A DNA stretch of 64,000 nucleotides from NCBI RefSeq assembly GCF_000321225.1, contig NW_004451410.1, positions 404,491 to 468,490 of the forward strand, read 5' to 3'. This document shows positions 47,401-52,100 of this stretch, piece by piece. Numbering within the stretch: the first letter of the stretch is position 1; each line of letters opens with the position of its first letter. A model generated the notes under the pieces. That model worked only from the letters and a program-made list of their open reading frames with translations, was not told the DNA's origin and did no database searches. The stretch is from Odobenus rosmarus divergens (taxonomy: Eukaryota; Chordata; Mammalia; Carnivora; Odobenidae). The position numbers and the translations under genes are program-made.

Positions 47401-47944
47401 GAGTACGAAAGGTGATTTCCCGCCCCAGAAAAAGCAAGGAGCTTGGGGGACGCGTTCTGAACGGATGCCCTCTCCGCGACCTGCAGGTACAGACCTGTGA
47501 TAGGCACCTGCCCTCACAGGTGGAGCTCATCCGCGCGGCGAAGCGCAGCGAGGCTCTGCTCCAGGGCTCCCAGTTCCCCACAGTGCCTAGAACTGAATGA
47601 AGAGAAGGAGGAAGACTGTTCCCCGGGGAAGCTAGTCTACTTGTATCAGGACTGGGGTAACTGCGCGTTTCCAAGTTGAGGAAATTTCCTCCCGCCATTC
47701 TTCAGACCTCTCCTGCACTAAGAGCCGCGAGCAACACACCGCGCTGGGCCGAAGAATGAAAACAGAGGGGGAAGGGTGGCGGGGTACTACTGACCCAACC
47801 CGCGGCCCCCAGTCACCTGAACTCGGCGGGCCCGGCGGCCTCCCGGTCAGTCCCCGGGGCCGCGCCGGCGCCGCCGGGCGGCAAACGCAGCGCCTGGAGG
47901 CCGAACCAAAGCTGCTGCAGGAGCCGGCCGCGTCCCGTCGCCAT
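563..47944 (-). CDS. FBXO15: FBXO15, F-box only protein 15 (10 coding exons, complete)
   Basis: Substrate-recognition subunit of an SCF (SKP1-CUL1-F-box) ubiquitin ligase. The family literature links FBXO15 to ubiquitylation of P-glycoprotein, and in mouse Fbx15 is an Oct3/4 target in embryonic stem cells. Exons in transcript order: 47944-47817, 40614-40507, 37943-37839, 34529-34287, 33744-33535, 30136-30010, 28529-28447, 27489-27347, 6426-6302 and 829-563. All junctions are AG/GT and the phases chain without a break, giving 1539 bp and 512 residues, close to the human protein of about 510. The F-box covers roughly residues 80-119 (starts [14 protein letters not shown], with the conserved FIWIRIY just after). 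Later landmarks are [12 protein letters not shown] (about 267-278), YELPPH (about 337-342) and the C-terminal [11 protein letters not shown] identified it by recalled similarity to the human protein. No frameshift or premature stop is seen, so it should be functional. Confidence 0.95.
1517..2010 (-). mobile_element. L1M-type LINE-1 3' fragment
   Basis: The plus strand reads the complement of a mammalian L1 3' end. It includes the block around 'ggttcatccatgttgtagc' at 1832-1850 and 'cttatttcacttaacataatg' near 1803, which matches the classic L1 ORF2-end/3' UTR text. It is 5'-truncated and diverged, so it is old. Confidence 0.8.
2488..2521. repeat. poly(A) followed by (GA)n
   Basis: About 13 A residues followed by about ten GA units. 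It may be the remnant of a retroposon tail, but no element head is recognisable next to it. Confidence 0.85.
6052..6074. repeat. (ACAG)n tetranucleotide repeat
   Basis: Five to six ACAG/GACA units in intron 9 of FBXO15. Confidence 0.85.
6302..6426 (-). CDS. FBXO15: FBXO15 exon 9
   Basis: 125 bp, from the acceptor ttttcag to the donor G|gtaatt. It starts with two bases completing a glycine codon and then encodes residues 384-424, from S-I-E-N-G-Y-V-K to D-G-C-I-K. It ends in phase 0, which matches exon 10. Confidence 0.93.
8165..8385 (-). mobile_element. MIR-family SINE (antisense)
   Basis: The plus strand shows the reversed MIR pattern: 'tttactgtacaccagccattgtg', then 'acaggtgagagaagg', then 'taagtggcagagac'. 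It is ancient and diverged. Confidence 0.7.
8855..8990 (+). mobile_element. MIR-family SINE fragment
   Basis: Contains the MIR core 'actagctgtgtaaccatggtcaag' in interrupted form, followed by a 'gtgaagattaa'-type segment. Another reversed MIR scrap follows near 9030-9130. Confidence 0.65.
9165..9800 (+). mobile_element. Older L1M (L1MB-like) ORF2 fragment, left part
   Basis: ORF2 C-terminal-region text in sense orientation, including 'tggaacagaatag'-like and 'ttagatttcatcaaagtgag' blocks. It breaks at 'aaagatac' (9781-9788). The same element resumes at about 11253, so a younger L1 has interrupted it. Reading frames are broken and no protein is encoded. Confidence 0.75.
9805..11250 (+). mobile_element. 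L1MA-like element inserted in the older L1
   Basis: Starts in ORF2 at 'agaatacacagtggggaaagg' and runs through the ORF2 end and 3' UTR ('ggaatattattcagccac' and 'gtacagcatgg') to a 'cctcaataaaaaa' tail. It is 5'-truncated. It carries an internal (CA)n near 10751-10774. The target duplication is 'aaagatac' plus A or C and ATT, at about 9781-9792 and 11253-11264. Confidence 0.8.
11637..11845 (-). mobile_element. CAN SINE (tRNA-Lys type), antisense copy 1
   Basis: The plus strand begins with a T-rich tail and 'tttatttatttgacagagag' and ends with 'gagccacccaggcgcc', the reverse of a CAN SINE head. It is joined directly to copy 2. Confidence 0.92.
11851..12049 (-). mobile_element. CAN SINE, antisense copy 2
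   Basis: Second complete antisense copy, in tandem with the first. The pair is flanked by one duplication, 'gaattttctt' at 11627-11636 and 12050-12059. This suggests one copy landed in the tail region of the other, or that they inserted as a dimer. Confidence 0.92.
15936..16345 (-). mobile_element. Carnivore L1 3' end, antisense, 5'-truncated
   Basis: The plus strand runs from a T-rich tail through 'caccatagcacataccctcc' and 'tagttccatccacaccgttg' to 'gatattccattgtatatata', the complement of the young carnivore L1 3' UTR/ORF2 end also seen at 17.7-18.4 kb. Confidence 0.85.
17313..17400 (+). mobile_element. Short tRNA-derived CAN SINE head
   Basis: Contains the A-box-like 'ggctcagtcgg' and a B box 'gttcgagcc' followed by 'cttaaataa'. 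The CT-rich middle of the longer copies is missing. A tRNA gene is unlikely because the acceptor stem does not close. Confidence 0.75.
17560..17705 (+). mobile_element. Old L1M fragment, left of a younger L1 insertion
   Basis: Diverged L1 ORF2-end text ('aaaggcccattaagagaatgg') that stops at the target duplication of the younger L1 and resumes at 18427. Confidence 0.55.
17706..18426 (+). mobile_element. Young carnivore-type L1, 5'-truncated
   Basis: Well-preserved L1 3' end: 'gtggtatatatacacaatgg', then 'gaatcatggaacactac', then a short A-rich tail. It is flanked by a perfect 14-base duplication 'agagaatgggtcaa' at 17692-17705 and 18427-18440. The remaining short open frames are ORF2-end remnants. 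Confidence 0.88.
18441..18720 (+). mobile_element. Old L1M 3' fragment, right of the younger L1 insertion
   Basis: Continues the element interrupted at 17705 and ends with L1-3'-UTR-like 'cttctatatattcagaatttt' in broken similarity. Assignment rests on position and weak similarity. Confidence 0.5.
21063..21165 (+). mobile_element. L1M 3' UTR fragment
   Basis: The text 'gacctggatggtgatcacac' followed by 'tgctttatgataatctg' resembles the L1MB/MC terminal segment ('gtggtggttacacgggtg...'). Confidence 0.5.
22505..22760 (+). mobile_element. MIR-family SINE
   Basis: Follows the MIR order: 'ctctggagactgg', then 'gctctgccatgtgtgagctg', then 'cactcacaggcttg'-like text with 'agattaagttgaataa'. Diverged. 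Confidence 0.65.
23930..24480 (+). mobile_element. Old L1ME-type 3' fragment
   Basis: Includes 'cctagcaatcctattcctaag', 'caatagcaaagactggaaacc' and 'ccaactggaaaaaagcaagg', the usual order of an old L1 ORF2 end and 3' UTR. No open frame survives. Confidence 0.65.
24481..25540. other. AT-rich block of unknown origin (repeat-like)
   Basis: No coding exon and no element I can name. It directly follows an L1ME-type 3' fragment and precedes an L1 ORF2 fragment, so it may be long L1 3' UTR or a non-autonomous relative. Confidence 0.4.
25541..25990 (+). mobile_element. L1 ORF2 fragment
   Basis: Matches the L1 ORF2 region before the reverse-transcriptase core: 'aaaaaccttcccacaaagaa' then 'ctccaggccttgatggc' and 'gtgaattccaccaac'. 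Frames are broken and it has no 5' or 3' end of its own. Confidence 0.75.
26100..26590. other. Second block of repeat-like unknown sequence
   Basis: AT-rich, without an open frame. It may belong to the same unit as 24481-25540, split by the L1 ORF2 fragment. I cannot assign a family. Confidence 0.35.
26601..26813 (+). mobile_element. CAN SINE, complete
   Basis: Head 'ggggcgcctgggcagctcag', body with 'catgatcccagggtc', CT-rich stretch and 'aaataaaatcttt' tail ending in poly(A). It is antisense to FBXO15. Confidence 0.93.
27347..27489 (-). CDS. FBXO15: FBXO15 exon 8
   Basis: 143 bp, from the acceptor gcttttag to the donor AAG|gtgaaa. One base completes a valine codon, 47 codons follow (residues 336-382, with [13 protein letters not shown] and the stretch ending SLFTKK), and one base carries to exon 9. 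Confidence 0.95.
27490..28446. other. FBXO15 intron 7
   Basis: About 960 bp of unique AT-rich sequence. I see no repeats or other exons. Minus-strand open frames at 27.6-27.9 kb show no known domain. Confidence 0.75.
28447..28529 (-). CDS. FBXO15: FBXO15 exon 7
   Basis: 83 bp encoding [16 protein letters not shown] and on to S-A-T (residues 308-334). It is bounded by an acceptor tttttcag and a donor GT|gtatgt. It is too short for a conventional ORF scan. I found it by matching phase and the family sequence between exons 6 and 8. Confidence 0.92.
28530..30009. other. FBXO15 intron 6
   Basis: About 1.5 kb of unique sequence with no repeat I can name. The open frames at 28.9-29.25 kb (minus) and 29.4-29.9 kb lack domains and suitable splice phasing. 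Confidence 0.7.
30010..30136 (-). CDS. FBXO15: FBXO15 exon 6
   Basis: 127 bp, from the acceptor gttcaaag to the donor AAG|gtaagg. Encodes residues 266-307 including [25 protein letters not shown] and [12 protein letters not shown], nearly identical to the human protein in recall. Confidence 0.95.
30137..33534. other. FBXO15 intron 5
   Basis: About 3.4 kb, mostly unique. An antisense MIR scrap is seen near 33025-33115. Nothing else can be named. Confidence 0.7.
33025..33115 (-). mobile_element. MIR fragment (antisense)
   Basis: Shows 'gggaaagctgaggcatagag' followed by 'ctacttgcacaagatcacac', the reversed MIR core. Confidence 0.65.
33535..33744 (-). CDS. FBXO15: FBXO15 exon 5
   Basis: 210 bp, from the acceptor tttctgcag to the donor GG|gtaagt. 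Encodes residues 196-264: [18 protein letters not shown], then a stretch starting [13 protein letters not shown] and the block [10 protein letters not shown]. It begins and ends in phase 2, consistent with exons 4 and 6. Confidence 0.94.
33745..34286. other. FBXO15 intron 4
   Basis: 542 bp. Contains an antisense L2-like scrap near 33925-34000 ('cattgaacacctaccatg', 'agacaagacc') and otherwise unique sequence. Confidence 0.6.
34287..34529 (-). CDS. FBXO15: FBXO15 exon 4
   Basis: 243 bp, from the acceptor ctcccccag to the donor CAG|gtacac. Encodes residues 115-194. It begins with [13 protein letters not shown], which completes the F-box region, and continues with [14 protein letters not shown] and [17 protein letters not shown]. 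Confidence 0.95.
35080..35290 (-). mobile_element. MIR-family SINE (antisense)
   Basis: Reversed MIR order: 'ttttgagcactgtgttaagc', 'aagtagctactattattg', then a 'cccagggttgcaccc' end. Confidence 0.65.
36725..37035 (+). mobile_element. CAN SINE with an inverted SINE-tail fragment inside
   Basis: The head 'gcctaggtggctcagtcgg' is followed after about 35 bases by antisense SINE-tail text ('aaagattttacttatttac', then (GA)n) at about 36760-36845. After that the normal sense body resumes ('ctctggtcatggtcttggg') and ends in an 'aaataaaatcttt' tail. Confidence 0.8.
37839..37943 (-). CDS. FBXO15: FBXO15 exon 3 (core of the F-box)
   Basis: 105 bp, from the acceptor tctcacag to the donor AA|gtaagg. 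Encodes residues 80-113, [14 protein letters not shown] then [20 protein letters not shown], the F-box helices that bind SKP1. The methionine at residue 80 is also a plausible start for a shorter isoform. Confidence 0.95.
38689..38702. repeat. (G)14 homopolymer
   Basis: Fourteen consecutive G residues. The length is likely to vary or be misread. Confidence 0.9.
39650..39712 (+). mobile_element. L2 LINE 3' scrap
   Basis: Pattern 'ccggcacagagaaggtcctc' then 'gatggagggatgaactgaat' resembles the L2 3' end ('ctggcacatagtaggtgctcaataaa...gaatgaatg'). Confidence 0.5.
40507..40614 (-). CDS. FBXO15: FBXO15 exon 2 (diverged N-terminal exon)
   Basis: 108 bp between a tagtttcag acceptor and a strong GAGAG|gtgagt donor. 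The phase (1 base in, 2 bases out) exactly joins exons 1 and 3. Encodes residues 44-78, starting K-G-P after a split arginine, as I recall for the human protein, then a Cys/Arg/Gly-rich stretch with only scattered matches. No stop is present in the used frame. The call rests on phase, splice sites and the KGP/AG/CAG matches. It is less certain than the other exons. Confidence 0.75.
40731..40812. repeat. Purine-rich (GGAA/GAAA)n tract
   Basis: Eighty bases of almost pure A/G on the plus strand (pyrimidine on the FBXO15 transcript strand), about 115 bases before the exon 2 acceptor. Confidence 0.9.
40912..40948 (+). pseudogene. U2 snRNA retropseudogene, 3'-truncated
   Basis: The 37 bases from 'atcacttctggcc' through 'gctaagatcaagtgtagta' match the 5' end of U2 snRNA with a missing C/G in the CTCGGCC block. 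The match stops abruptly. It is flanked by near-identical repeats 'aaacataagattaa' (40899-40912) and 'aaacaataagattaa' (40947-40961). This is the known class of 3'-truncated snRNA pseudogenes, and it is not a functional U2 gene. Confidence 0.85.
42594..43030 (-). mobile_element. MLT1-type MaLR LTR (antisense, solo)
   Basis: The plus strand starts 'tgttagtgtcctagggctgc' and continues with 'ggtggcttaaaacaacag', 'ccagcttctggtggttgc' and 'tctgcaaagaccccatttcc', the complement of an ERVL-MaLR LTR. No internal region is seen, so it is a solo LTR with no coding capacity. Confidence 0.85.
43354..43536 (+). mobile_element. CAN SINE
   Basis: Head 'cacctgggtggctcagtcgg', tail 'aaataaataaatattttttt'. 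Flanked by the imperfect duplication aatgaatcctgctgg / aatgaatacttctgg. Confidence 0.92.
43593..43769 (+). mobile_element. CAN SINE
   Basis: Head 'gatgtctgggcagctcagtt', tail 'aaataaataaaatctt' plus poly(A). A clean duplication 'gcattagtaaattgg' flanks it at 43579-43593 and 43770-43784, showing a target-primed insertion. Confidence 0.93.
43880..44250 (+). mobile_element. Old L1M fragment
   Basis: Shows 'ggtataaacagtatggaaaac', 'ccaggaatttcacttgtac' and 'gggattggttaaacagcc', an old L1 ORF2-end pattern with broken frames. Confidence 0.55.
44373..44402. repeat. (CA)15 microsatellite
   Basis: About fifteen uninterrupted CA units, likely polymorphic in length. Confidence 0.93.
44430..44635 (+). 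mobile_element. L2 LINE 3' end
   Basis: Order 'ggaattgtaagctccacatcc', 'ttttgttcactcctgattc', 'cctggcatacagagacagtc' and 'aataaatacctgctacataaa' follows the L2 consensus end. Confidence 0.7.
47016..47199 (+). mobile_element. CAN SINE near FBXO15 exon 1
   Basis: Head 'ccgcctgggtggctcagttg', body, long CT run and A-rich end. It lies about 620 bases into intron 1 from exon 1 and is antisense to FBXO15. Confidence 0.88.
47817..47944 (-). CDS. FBXO15: FBXO15 exon 1
   Basis: 128 bp coding, from ATG (47944) to the donor TTCAG|gtgact. Encodes [20 protein letters not shown] and a Gly/Ala/Pro-rich stretch to residue 42, with a split codon 43. The MATGRGR start agrees with the human protein. The exon lies inside the CpG island. 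Confidence 0.93.
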
Positions 47945-48263
47945 GGAGACCCGGCGGGAGCGCCCGAGGCGGAGCGGAGGCCCGAGGGAGGAGCGCACCA
48001 CGCCCACTCGACGCCGACGCCCTCGCCGTCGCCTGTGCGTAAGGGCGGGGCGAAGGGCGACACCGCCTTTCCGCCGGCCTCAGGAGCTGTTCTAGAAACT
48101 TCTGGGGCCCTGCTTCTTCCCACGCCCCACGGCCTGAAGCTGAGGACGCCGCGTGGCGAGCGGACCGCTGAATTTCGGCCACTGGCGTTGGGCACTGCGG
48201 CGGCCTCGTCCCTACCCCCTGCTGACTCTGGGGAAGTTTGTGCTGCTTCCTGTCCGGTTTTCT

Positions 48264-48345
48264 TGGGGAGAAACTGAAACTCAAAGGCTACATCATTTGC
48301 CCATGAGGAGGGGCAAAGCCACAATCAGACCGAGAATTTCCCAGT
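48264..48345 (-). mobile_element. MIR remnant inside the promoter
   Basis: Text 'ggggagaaactgaaactc', 'ctacatcatttgccc' and 'ggcaaagccacaatcag' follows the reversed MIR core ('aaactgaggctcagag...cttgcccaaggtcac'). It separates the two GC-rich halves of the intergenic promoter. Confidence 0.5.
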
Positions 48346-48453
48346 TTACAGTCCTCCCAGAGAGTCACAAGAACACCCAGTTTATAATTGCTAATTTGAT
48401 TTTTGTCGGTTGAGGGATTACTCCGCCCACCCCTGCGGCGCCAAATACGTGCG

Positions 48454-48465
48454 GCGCAGGCGCAG
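48454..48465 (+). promoter_or_regulatory. NRF1-like site
   Basis: gcgcaggcgcag is close to the palindromic NRF1 consensus, a common control element of nuclear genes for mitochondrial proteins. It lies about 400 bases upstream of the TIMM21 start codon. Confidence 0.5.
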
Positions 48466-48480
48466 GGAACTCTCAAAGGT

Positions 48481-48489
48481 AGCGGAAGG
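48481..48489 (+). promoter_or_regulatory. ETS/GABPA-like site
   Basis: agcggaagg carries the GGAA core with the CGGAAG context favoured by GABPA. A second CGGAAG-like core lies near 48645. Confidence 0.4.
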
Positions 48490-48510
48490 GCCACGCTCTC
48501 TGGCCGCCTT

Positions 48511-48530
48511 GCACTGCGGGAAATGTAGTC
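48511..48530 (-). promoter_or_regulatory. ZNF143/STAF-type site 1
   Basis: On the minus strand the sequence reads gactacatttcccgcagtgc, matching the ZNF143 motif ACTACAnTTCCC plus the downstream GC half. Confidence 0.7.
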
Positions 48531-48569
48531 CTGGTGCCTTTCCTGCTCTGTGAAGAGTGAGGGCCTCGA

Positions 48570-48589
48570 ACTACTATTCCCAGGACTCC
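48570..48589 (+). promoter_or_regulatory. ZNF143/STAF-type site 2
   Basis: actactattcccaggactcc matches the ACTAC-TTCCCAG core in the opposite orientation to site 1, about 40 bases away. Confidence 0.65.
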
Positions 48590-48870
48590 TCGAGGTTTCC
48601 CAGGTTACTTTGCAGCGGCATGGCGGGTAGTGTGTGAACGTCGGTACGGAAGGTGATTAAAGCACTTTAATTCGATTAAAAAGAGCATGGAAGGGAAGAG
48701 GAAGTGGACGCAGCTTCTTTCGTGAGCTAACGTTTTTGCCGAAAACGCCGTGCAGAATCACCCTTGTGAATGTGTAGCCCTGAGTACACTCCGGCTGCGT
48801 GTGTATCGAGTCGTGAAGCTTTGCTCTTCGTAGTTGGCACCTTTCCAAAGCGGAGCAGTTTTCCGTGATC

Positions 48871-49168
48871 ATGAGTTGTACTTTCCTACGAGCTGCACGG
48901 TGTGCGGAGAAGCTGCGCAGGTCGTCGGGGAAGCGGTTGTTCCCGCCACACTTAGTGCTTAACAGAGCTTGCCTGAAGACTGCGCCCAGCTTGAGCTGGG
49001 GTGTGCAAGAGCGAAAGGAAACGGTGCCACCCAGGTGTATCCTTGGAGTCACCCAGAAAACCATCTGGACGCAGGGGCGGAGCGCGCAGAGGGTAGGGGA
49101 CGACAGCAGCAAACAAGTGTCTGTGCGCAGCCAGCGACGGGAAACCGGCGTCTCAACGTCACAGAAAG
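48871..49168 (+). CDS. TIMM21: TIMM21 exon 1
   Basis: 298 bp, from ATG to the donor AAAG|gtaacg. Encodes residues 1-99 (presequence and matrix segment, including [15 protein letters not shown]) plus one base of codon 100. Confidence 0.95.
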
Positions 49169-52100
49169 GTAACGGGAGTGCCCAGTCTTTCCAACAAACG
49201 TGACGAGAGCTACCAGTGTCCTTTCACACAGGTTCAGTGCTGAAGATAGGAACACAGTTCACACAAATTAGAAGGTAGGACCGTTCAGCACAGTTCAGAA
49301 TTAGAGAACATAGACCTGCAGTTTTCTTCACAGACTTGAACTCGGATTTCAGAGTTGATTTTTACATAACTTTGTTGAAGTATGTCTAGAAGATTTTTCT
49401 CAACTTTATCAGTTTTAGCGTGGAGCTGTATAAAACTTAACCATTGTTTAAAAGTTTATAATAAGCAGATTTCACAGATGTCAGTTATCTCCACTGAGTT
49501 TCCTGTTCACTCCCTCAGACATTAAAACTCTATGTATGAGGCACACTTCCCCAATTTCACACAACTGGAAACTAAAACCACATTTTCCCAATCTTAATTT
49601 CCTAATAGCCACGTCAGTGTCTTTAAAACAACCATTCACGAGTATTTCTTGATCTTCCATTTTCTCTATGCTTGACACTTGAACAGAGGCTAATGGGTGT
49701 GCCAAGGAATTCCTGTACACAGATTAGCACTTAACGAAGAAGAAGGTAGATACAGAGTGTGAAACAGTGAAAACAGTAATCGTGCTACAGAGAGAGTACC
49801 GGCGAGCGTAAGATAGATACAGAGTAACTGGGTGTAATAAACAGGTACTGAGGCATAACCCGTATGGATTGGCTCAGGTAGGTCAACTCAGCACTGCTCT
49901 TGAACGACTCCCGTGCCCAAATGTTGAGGTAGACGCAATATGGGCAGTAATAGAACATAGATAATGGGAAAGGCAAAAATGTAGCTCTGTCAGGAAAAGT
50001 CAGAGTTTTCATAGATGAGCTAATGAATTTAATGTTTATTTATTTCTTCATTTCACAAGTAATCTGTAGAAAAAATAAAACGGAAGCAAACGGTTGAGAC
50101 AGCCATGATTATACCACGCCTAGATGACCATTGTTAATTTTGCTCTATGTCATTTCAACACATAGAGTGTTTAACAACATTAACAACAAAAAGAAAAAAA
50201 ACGGTATGCTATCAATTGTTGTGTAATCTGCTGAATACGCAAAACACATAATCATTCATTCATAATAGCCTGAACAGGGTTGGGGGGGATGATTGAAAAT
50301 CCAGCACAAATGAACAGCCTGTATGCAGAGGGCAAAGGCACAAATGTCAAAGAGCGTCTGTGAGGTCTTCTGGCTCCAGCAGCAGTGCTGCTTACACTGC
50401 AGATGGGTCCTACTGCAGAGTCCCGTCCTCATCTGGACCCCATTCAGAGGTGACAGCCTTCCTGGTGACTCAGTGAATGAGTGGGAGCAGTATTCCCAAA
50501 TGTGGGATATGCTGCCCGCAGAGTACAGAGGGACCTATCACATCGTGGTATGGGATGCAGTAGTTTCTTTTATTTGGGACGGGGTGTCTTAGCATGCCCC
50601 ATGCAGTGTACCCCTAAGAGTTTTGCATATGTGGTCGGTGAACCCTGGATCTGCTTTCTGGGCTCATTCCCCCCCCACACTTGGAGTACATGTGTTTACC
50701 AAGCTTTCCGACACACATGCCCCTTGTTACTTTGGGCTCTAATATGATGGCATAAATAGAATGGACAAATGTGATATTTTGCAGAATGTCCACAACAGTG
50801 TTGTCCAAATAAAACTTGACTCAGTGATGGAAATGTTCTATCTGTATGCGGTCTCTGTATGGTAGCCACTAGCCACATGTGGCCATTCAGCACTTGAAGT
50901 GTTGCTAGTGTGATTGAGGAACTGAGTGTTTATTTAATTTTAAGTTAACTTAATTGTAAAATTAAACTCAAATAGCCATGTGTGGTGTGTGGTTACTGTA
51001 CAGGACAGCCAAAATCCAGAAGGTCCAGGTCCCTTAAAACGAGGTGATAAGTGGGAGACCTAACAGATCCTAAGCAAGGCCATACACGTGCACTGTAGTC
51101 TGTGTCATGTTCCTACAAAGCCTGCTGCTCCTTCTCAGTAGAGATGCTGGATCTGGACAGGTTCTTCATTTTCTAAGTTTATTTGCTTCACAAATCTGTC
51201 TGGCCAAGCAAATTTCTGTTCTAAATTCCATTCTGTTTATACTGTGTGTGCAGCCAGTGGGGGGTGGGGGTGGCAGGGTGGGAAGTGACTGTCAGAGTTG
51301 AGGCCTGTTTCGATCCCTTGGACTGCAGCTGACAAAGCAAACACTTGGTCTGTGAGCGGCAGAGTGTGCCCGGCGCTGCCCAGTCTATATCGTGTTTTCA
51401 CGCCAAGGGCCTGCATCACTTGTTCTAGTGTTTCTTCGTCTGAGAAAGTAAAGAGGTATTAAAACTGTAATACTAAATAAAGTACAGATTCCCTGGCCCA
51501 GAACTCTACTGAGGTTCTTTTGAAAACTTTCTTCAGGTGGTTCTGATTCACAGGGAGGCTTGGGAGCAGCCACTCCAGAGCACACACAGACCCCCACATG
51601 GGGTCCCGAGTCCACAGGTCCCCCACTAGAAGTGCTGAAGCCGTGAGTGCTCCCGCCTGTCAGGCACACATCTAACTCAGCCGTGCTTTCTCTCTACAGT
51701 GAAAGAAGCTGGAAGAGATTTTACCTATTTGATTGTGGTGCTTTTTGGAATCAGCATCACAGGTTGATCACAGCAAGTACAATACCAACCCCTAAAATCT
51801 TTTAACTTAACATTTGTCTTGCTCTTGCTTTGCTTGATCTTCTTTTTCTATAATTTGCAGGTGGCTTATTTTACACAGTTTTCAAAGAACTTTTTTCTTC
51901 CTCAAGCCCTAATAAGATCTATGGGAAAGCCTTAGAAAAATGCAGATCACACCCTGAGGTTAGTCTTCCAGATGGAATCACACACACTCTGAAGATGGGG
52001 AAAAAATGCCCCCGGGGCGGGGGGGGCGGCAGGGAGCCAGAACACACATACTGGTTCTGAGAGTAGTGATGTTTATATGATAATAAAGTCATATGGTTGG

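Larger units (their letters stand above)
40615..47816. other. FBXO15 intron 1
   Basis: About 7.2 kb. Holds a GGAA-type purine tract (40.73-40.81 kb), a U2 snRNA pseudogene (40.9 kb), an antisense MLT1-type LTR (42.6-43.0 kb), two adjacent CAN SINEs (43.35-43.77 kb), an old L1 fragment (43.9-44.25 kb), a (CA)n, an L2 end (44.4-44.6 kb) and a CAN SINE (47.0-47.2 kb). Segments 41.0-42.55 and 44.65-47.0 kb show nothing else I can name. Confidence 0.75.
47740..48660. promoter_or_regulatory. CpG-rich bidirectional promoter of FBXO15 and TIMM21
   Basis: High GC and frequent CpG from about 47.74 to 48.26 kb and again from 48.42 to 48.66 kb, spanning the start of FBXO15 and the upstream region of TIMM21. 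A GC box (gggcggggc, 48043-48051) lies near the FBXO15 side. No TATA box is evident on either side. Long overlapping open frames on both strands (for example 47632-48324 minus) are GC-driven shadows. Confidence 0.85.

Noticed and set aside
47470..47610. Alternative exon 2 candidate just inside intron 1 (good pyrimidine tract and attcag acceptor)
   Set aside because: In the frame required by exon 1 it hits a TGA before any usable donor.
47632..48324. 230-codon minus-strand frame and 173-codon plus-strand frame across the CpG island
   Set aside because: Both are products of very high GC with few stop codons. Only the FBXO15 exon 1 frame has family similarity and a fitting splice donor.
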